Shown: positions 11,317 through 13,234 of the stretch, piece after piece
Numbering within the stretch: the stretch's first letter is position 1
How the letters are laid out: every line of letters starts with the position of its first letter
Source of the DNA: Anaerolineaceae bacterium
GTDB taxonomy: Bacteria; Chloroflexota; Anaerolineae; Anaerolineales; Villigracilaceae
Length of the DNA: 13,234 bases
Reading direction: 5' to 3'
Assembly (NCBI GenBank): GCA_009885445.1
Contig: VFKQ01000132.1
Location: 1 to 13,234, forward strand
The notes under the pieces: generated by a model
The model's input: only the letters and a program-made list of their open reading frames with translations
The model's database searches: none
Told to the model about the DNA's origin: nothing
Program-made: the position numbers and the translations under genes

Positions 11317-13234
11317 ATGTCACTCGACTCTCTACTCGCCCGCTGGAAAGTAGACTCAGCCACCGCGCCCAACTTCGCCGCCTGGCGGACTCTGCCCCCC
11401 CGCGCCGCCCAGCCCGCCCCACTTCCGCCTCTGCCCGCGCCTTTAGCGGGTTCACTTTCAACTCGCGGAATCCACGCCCTCTACACACACCAAGCCGCCG
11501 CGTTTGACGCCGTCATGCGCGGAGAAAATGTCGTCCTCGCCACCAGCACTGCCTCAGGCAAAACCCTCGCCTACAATCTGCCTGTGCTCAAGACTCTTTT
11601 CGAAGATTCACAAGCCCGCGCACTCTATATTTTCCCCACGAAGGCGCTCGCGCAGGATCAGTATTCAGTCATCAGTGATCAGTTATCAGTCATCAGTAAA
11701 CTGAACACTGAACACTGGTCACTGAACACTGGGATTTACGACGGCGATACCCCCACCTCCGCCCGTTCCAAAATCAGGGGAGCCGCCAATATTATCCTCA
11801 CCAATCCCGACATGCTCCACACCGGCATCCTGCCGCACCACATCAACTGGGACGAATTTTTCCGCAACTTAAAATTCATCGTCATTGACGAACTGCACAC
11901 CTACCGCGGCGTCTTCGGCTCGCACGTCGCCAACGTGATTCGACGACTCAAACGCGTCGCGAATTTTCACGGCGCACATCCGCAATTTATTCTCACCTCG
12001 GCCACCATCGGAAATCCCAAAGAACTCGCTGAGACATTAATCGAGCAACCCGTCACGCTCATTGACAACGATGGCTCCTCGCGCGGCGAACGTCACTTCC
12101 TCATCTTCAACCCGCCCGTCGTAGACGAATCCCTCGGCCTGCGCAAATCGGCCCTGCAAGAATCCGTTCGCCTCGCCAAAGATTTGCTGGCCCACAATAT
12201 TCAGGGCGTCGTCTTTGCCCGCTCAAGAAGAACAGTCGAAATCATCCTGCGCTCTCTGCAAGAATCATCTACCAACAATTCTCTAATCTCGAATTCTCCA
12301 ATTACTAATTACCAATTACCCAAATCCCCAGTCTCGGGTCTCGATACGCCGCAAAGAGCAAAAGCGCGGCTACTCGACCACCATCAATTCTCCAATTCTC
12401 CAATCCGCGGTTATCGGAGCGGCTACCTCCCCTCCCAACGCCGCGAAATCGAACAGGGTCTGCGCGACGGCTCGGTCAAACTCGTTGTGGCCACTAACGC
12501 GCTCGAACTGGGCATCGACATCGGCGGACTCGGCGCGGCCATCCTCGTCGGCTACGCTGGGAGCATCTCGTCCACGTGGCAACAAGCCGGGCGCGCCGGG
12601 CGCGGGGACGAACCCGCCGTCGCCGTGTTGGTTGCGTCGCCCAATCCGCTCGACCAGTTCCTGGCGCATCATCCCGAATATTTTTTTGGGCAATCGCCTG
12701 AGCGCGCATTGGTCAATCCGAATCATCTTTTAATTCTGCTTGAACATTTGCGTTGCGCATTATTTGAATTGCCCTTTCAAAGCGGCGAAGGGTTTGGGAC
12801 TCTTTCCGCCGAAACCGTGCGCGAATATTTGGACGTGCTGGTTGCGAATCAAGAAGCGCACGCCTCTGCTGGAAAATATTTTTGGATGGCCGACGCCTAT
12901 CCCGCCGCAAATATTTCACTGCGCTCGGCCTCGCCCACGCGCGTAATTTTGCACACCGAAGATGACGACGGCCCGCGCATCATCGGCGAAGTGGACGCGG
13001 CCAGCGCCGTGTGGATGGCCCATCCGCGCGCCGTGTACTTGCACGAAGGCCAGCAATATTTTGTGCAGGAACTTGATTTGGAAAAAAATATCGCCGCACT
13101 CATCCCCGTCGGCCTCGATTACTACACCGAACCCCTGCGCGAAACCACAATTGAAATTTTATCCATCAGCGCACAACTCCCCTCTCCCGGAGGGAGAGGG
13201 GCCGGGGGTGAGGGCGAAAGTCTCGGTGAGAGAA
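11317..13234 (+). CDS. DEAD/DEAH-box helicase, YprA/MrfA (DUF1998-type) family, 3' end cut by window
   Basis: Superfamily 2 DNA helicase, 639 codons visible and still open at the edge. Motif I is TASGKT at 78-83, then FPTKALAQDQ (~106-115), YDGDTPTSAR (~141-150), TNPDMLHTGILPHH (~163-176), motif II DELH at 191-194, motif III SATIGNP at 228-234, VVFARSRRTVE (~298-308), GYRSGYLPSQRR (~365-376), ATNALELGIDIG at 392-403 and motif VI QQAGRAGR at 422-429. This order matches the YprA/Hrq1-like family (B. subtilis MrfA, mitomycin-lesion repair). The Cys-rich C-terminal DUF1998 part lies beyond the window. Three loops (116-139, 317-362, 622-639) are translations of household repeats. The ATG directly follows the upstream TAA; no Shine-Dalgarno, so translation is coupled. 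Confidence 0.93.
   Translation, partial: MSLDSLLARWKVDSATAPNFAAWRTLPPRAAQPAPLPPLPAPLAGSLSTRGIHALYTHQAAAFDAVMRGENVVLATSTASGKTLAYNLPVLKTLFEDSQARALYIFPTKALAQDQYSVISDQLSVISKLNTEHWSLNTGIYDGDTPTSARSKIRGAANIILTNPDMLHTGILPHHINWDEFFRNLKFIVIDELHTYRGVFGSHVANVIRRLKRVANFHGAHPQFILTSATIGNPKELAETLIEQPVTLIDNDGSSRGERHFLIFNPPVVDESLGLRKSALQESVRLAKDLLAHNIQGVVFARSRRTVEIILRSLQESSTNNSLISNSPITNYQLPKSPVSGLDTPQRAKARLLDHHQFSNSPIRGYRSGYLPSQRREIEQGLRDGSVKLVVATNALELGIDIGGLGAAILVGYAGSISSTWQQAGRAGRGDEPAVAVLVASPNPLDQFLAHHPEYFFGQSPERALVNPNHLLILLEHLRCALFELPFQSGEGFGTLSAETVREYLDVLVANQEAHASAGKYFWMADAYPAANISLRSASPTRVILHTEDDDGPRIIGEVDAASAVWMAHPRAVYLHEGQQYFVQELDLEKNIAALIPVGLDYYTEPLRETTIEILSISAQLPSPGGRGAGGEGESLGER
11661..11734 (+). 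repeat. CAGT/ACTG repeat in frame inside the helicase
   Basis: TCAGTCATCAGT occurs at 11665-11676 and again at 11686-11697 (21-bp period), followed by ACTGAACACTG units at 11699-11731. CAGTGATCAGT (11673-11683) can pair with ACTGGTCACTG (11714-11724) with one wobble. It encodes YSVISDQLSVISKLNTEHWS (116-135) followed by LNTG, between the conserved QDQ and YDGDTP blocks, where an ordinary homologue would carry a short helix. Confidence 0.7.
12283..12411 (+). repeat. Composite repeat insertion in frame inside the helicase
   Basis: Consists of AATTCTCCAATTACTAATTA-type sequence (12292-12321), a GGTCTCGATACGCC ... GCGGCTACTCGACC inverted segment (12337-12379) and again CAATTCTCCAATTCTCCAAT (12385-12404). 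It encodes residues ~317-362, between VEIILRSLQE and GYRSGYLP, where the family normally needs only a few residues. The AATTAC part is shared with mutL 5719-5734. Confidence 0.65.
13179..13220 (+). repeat. GC-rich hairpin repeat in frame at the window end
   Basis: Perfect 10-bp stem CCCCTCTCCC (13179-13188) with GGGAGAGGGG (13192-13201), loop GGA, followed by CCGGGGGTGAGGG. The CCTCTCCC...GGGAGAGGGG...GGTGAGGG pattern is a widely seen household repeat. Here it is translated as LPSPGGRGAGGEGE in the helicase (from residue 622). Confidence 0.7.

Noticed and set aside
11661..11734. CRISPR-like array from the CAGT repeats
   Set aside because: Units are short, touching and without unique spacers, no cas genes are near, and the region is coding.

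Overview
The window reads as a chromosomal stretch of an environmental bacterium, most likely Chloroflexota and possibly Anaerolineae-like. This is inferred from the mix of protein families and from the many short interspersed palindromic repeats, some sitting in frame inside genes; no rRNA or other decisive marker is present. Coding is dense on both strands.

Layout. (1) Positions 1-2323, plus strand: an ABC exporter pair, an ATPase truncated by the window edge and its multi-spanning permease, overlapping by ATGA and closed by a strong intrinsic terminator. (2) Positions 2324-2627: no gene, but a nested palindromic repeat element. (3) Positions 2628-7122, minus strand, in transcription order: mutL, a VOC/glyoxalase-fold protein, a 14-TM-type DHA2 MFS exporter and a MerB-like organomercurial lyase. 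(4) Positions 7123-7211: a short divergent promoter region with a TATAAT box about 6 nt before each start codon, suggesting leaderless mRNAs for mutL and for a HAD phosphatase. (5) Positions 7212-13234, plus strand: HAD nucleotidase-like phosphatase with terminator, S41/Ctp protease, YugP-type membrane zinc protease, YbhN/LPG-synthase-TM-like membrane protein, and a YprA/MrfA-type DEAD/DEAH helicase running off the window. The helicase is intact to the edge although it has no stop codon inside the window.

The main discovery is in (3). The MerB-like gene looks like two ORFs of 147 and 71 aa, but they lie in the same frame, separated by one TGA and two codons (Gly-Thr). By spacing to a downstream Trp, the TGA falls on the column of catalytic Cys159 of MerB, while the Cys96/Asp99 equivalents (C87, D90) are intact. 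Starting 19 nt after the UGA the transcript forms a 7-bp hairpin with apical loop GGUC, the geometry of the E. coli fdhF SECIS. I therefore read it as a 221-aa selenoprotein (Sec148), a selenocysteine-containing organomercurial-lyase homologue, sitting 21 nt behind an MFS exporter gene. Whether such proteins are already catalogued could not be checked here.

The second theme is repeat invasion. At least five kinds of short palindromic or low-complexity repeat sit between genes. Sequences that look like the same sort of repeat are found in frame in the MutL linker and in three loops of the helicase, and one 16-nt motif is shared by both genes.
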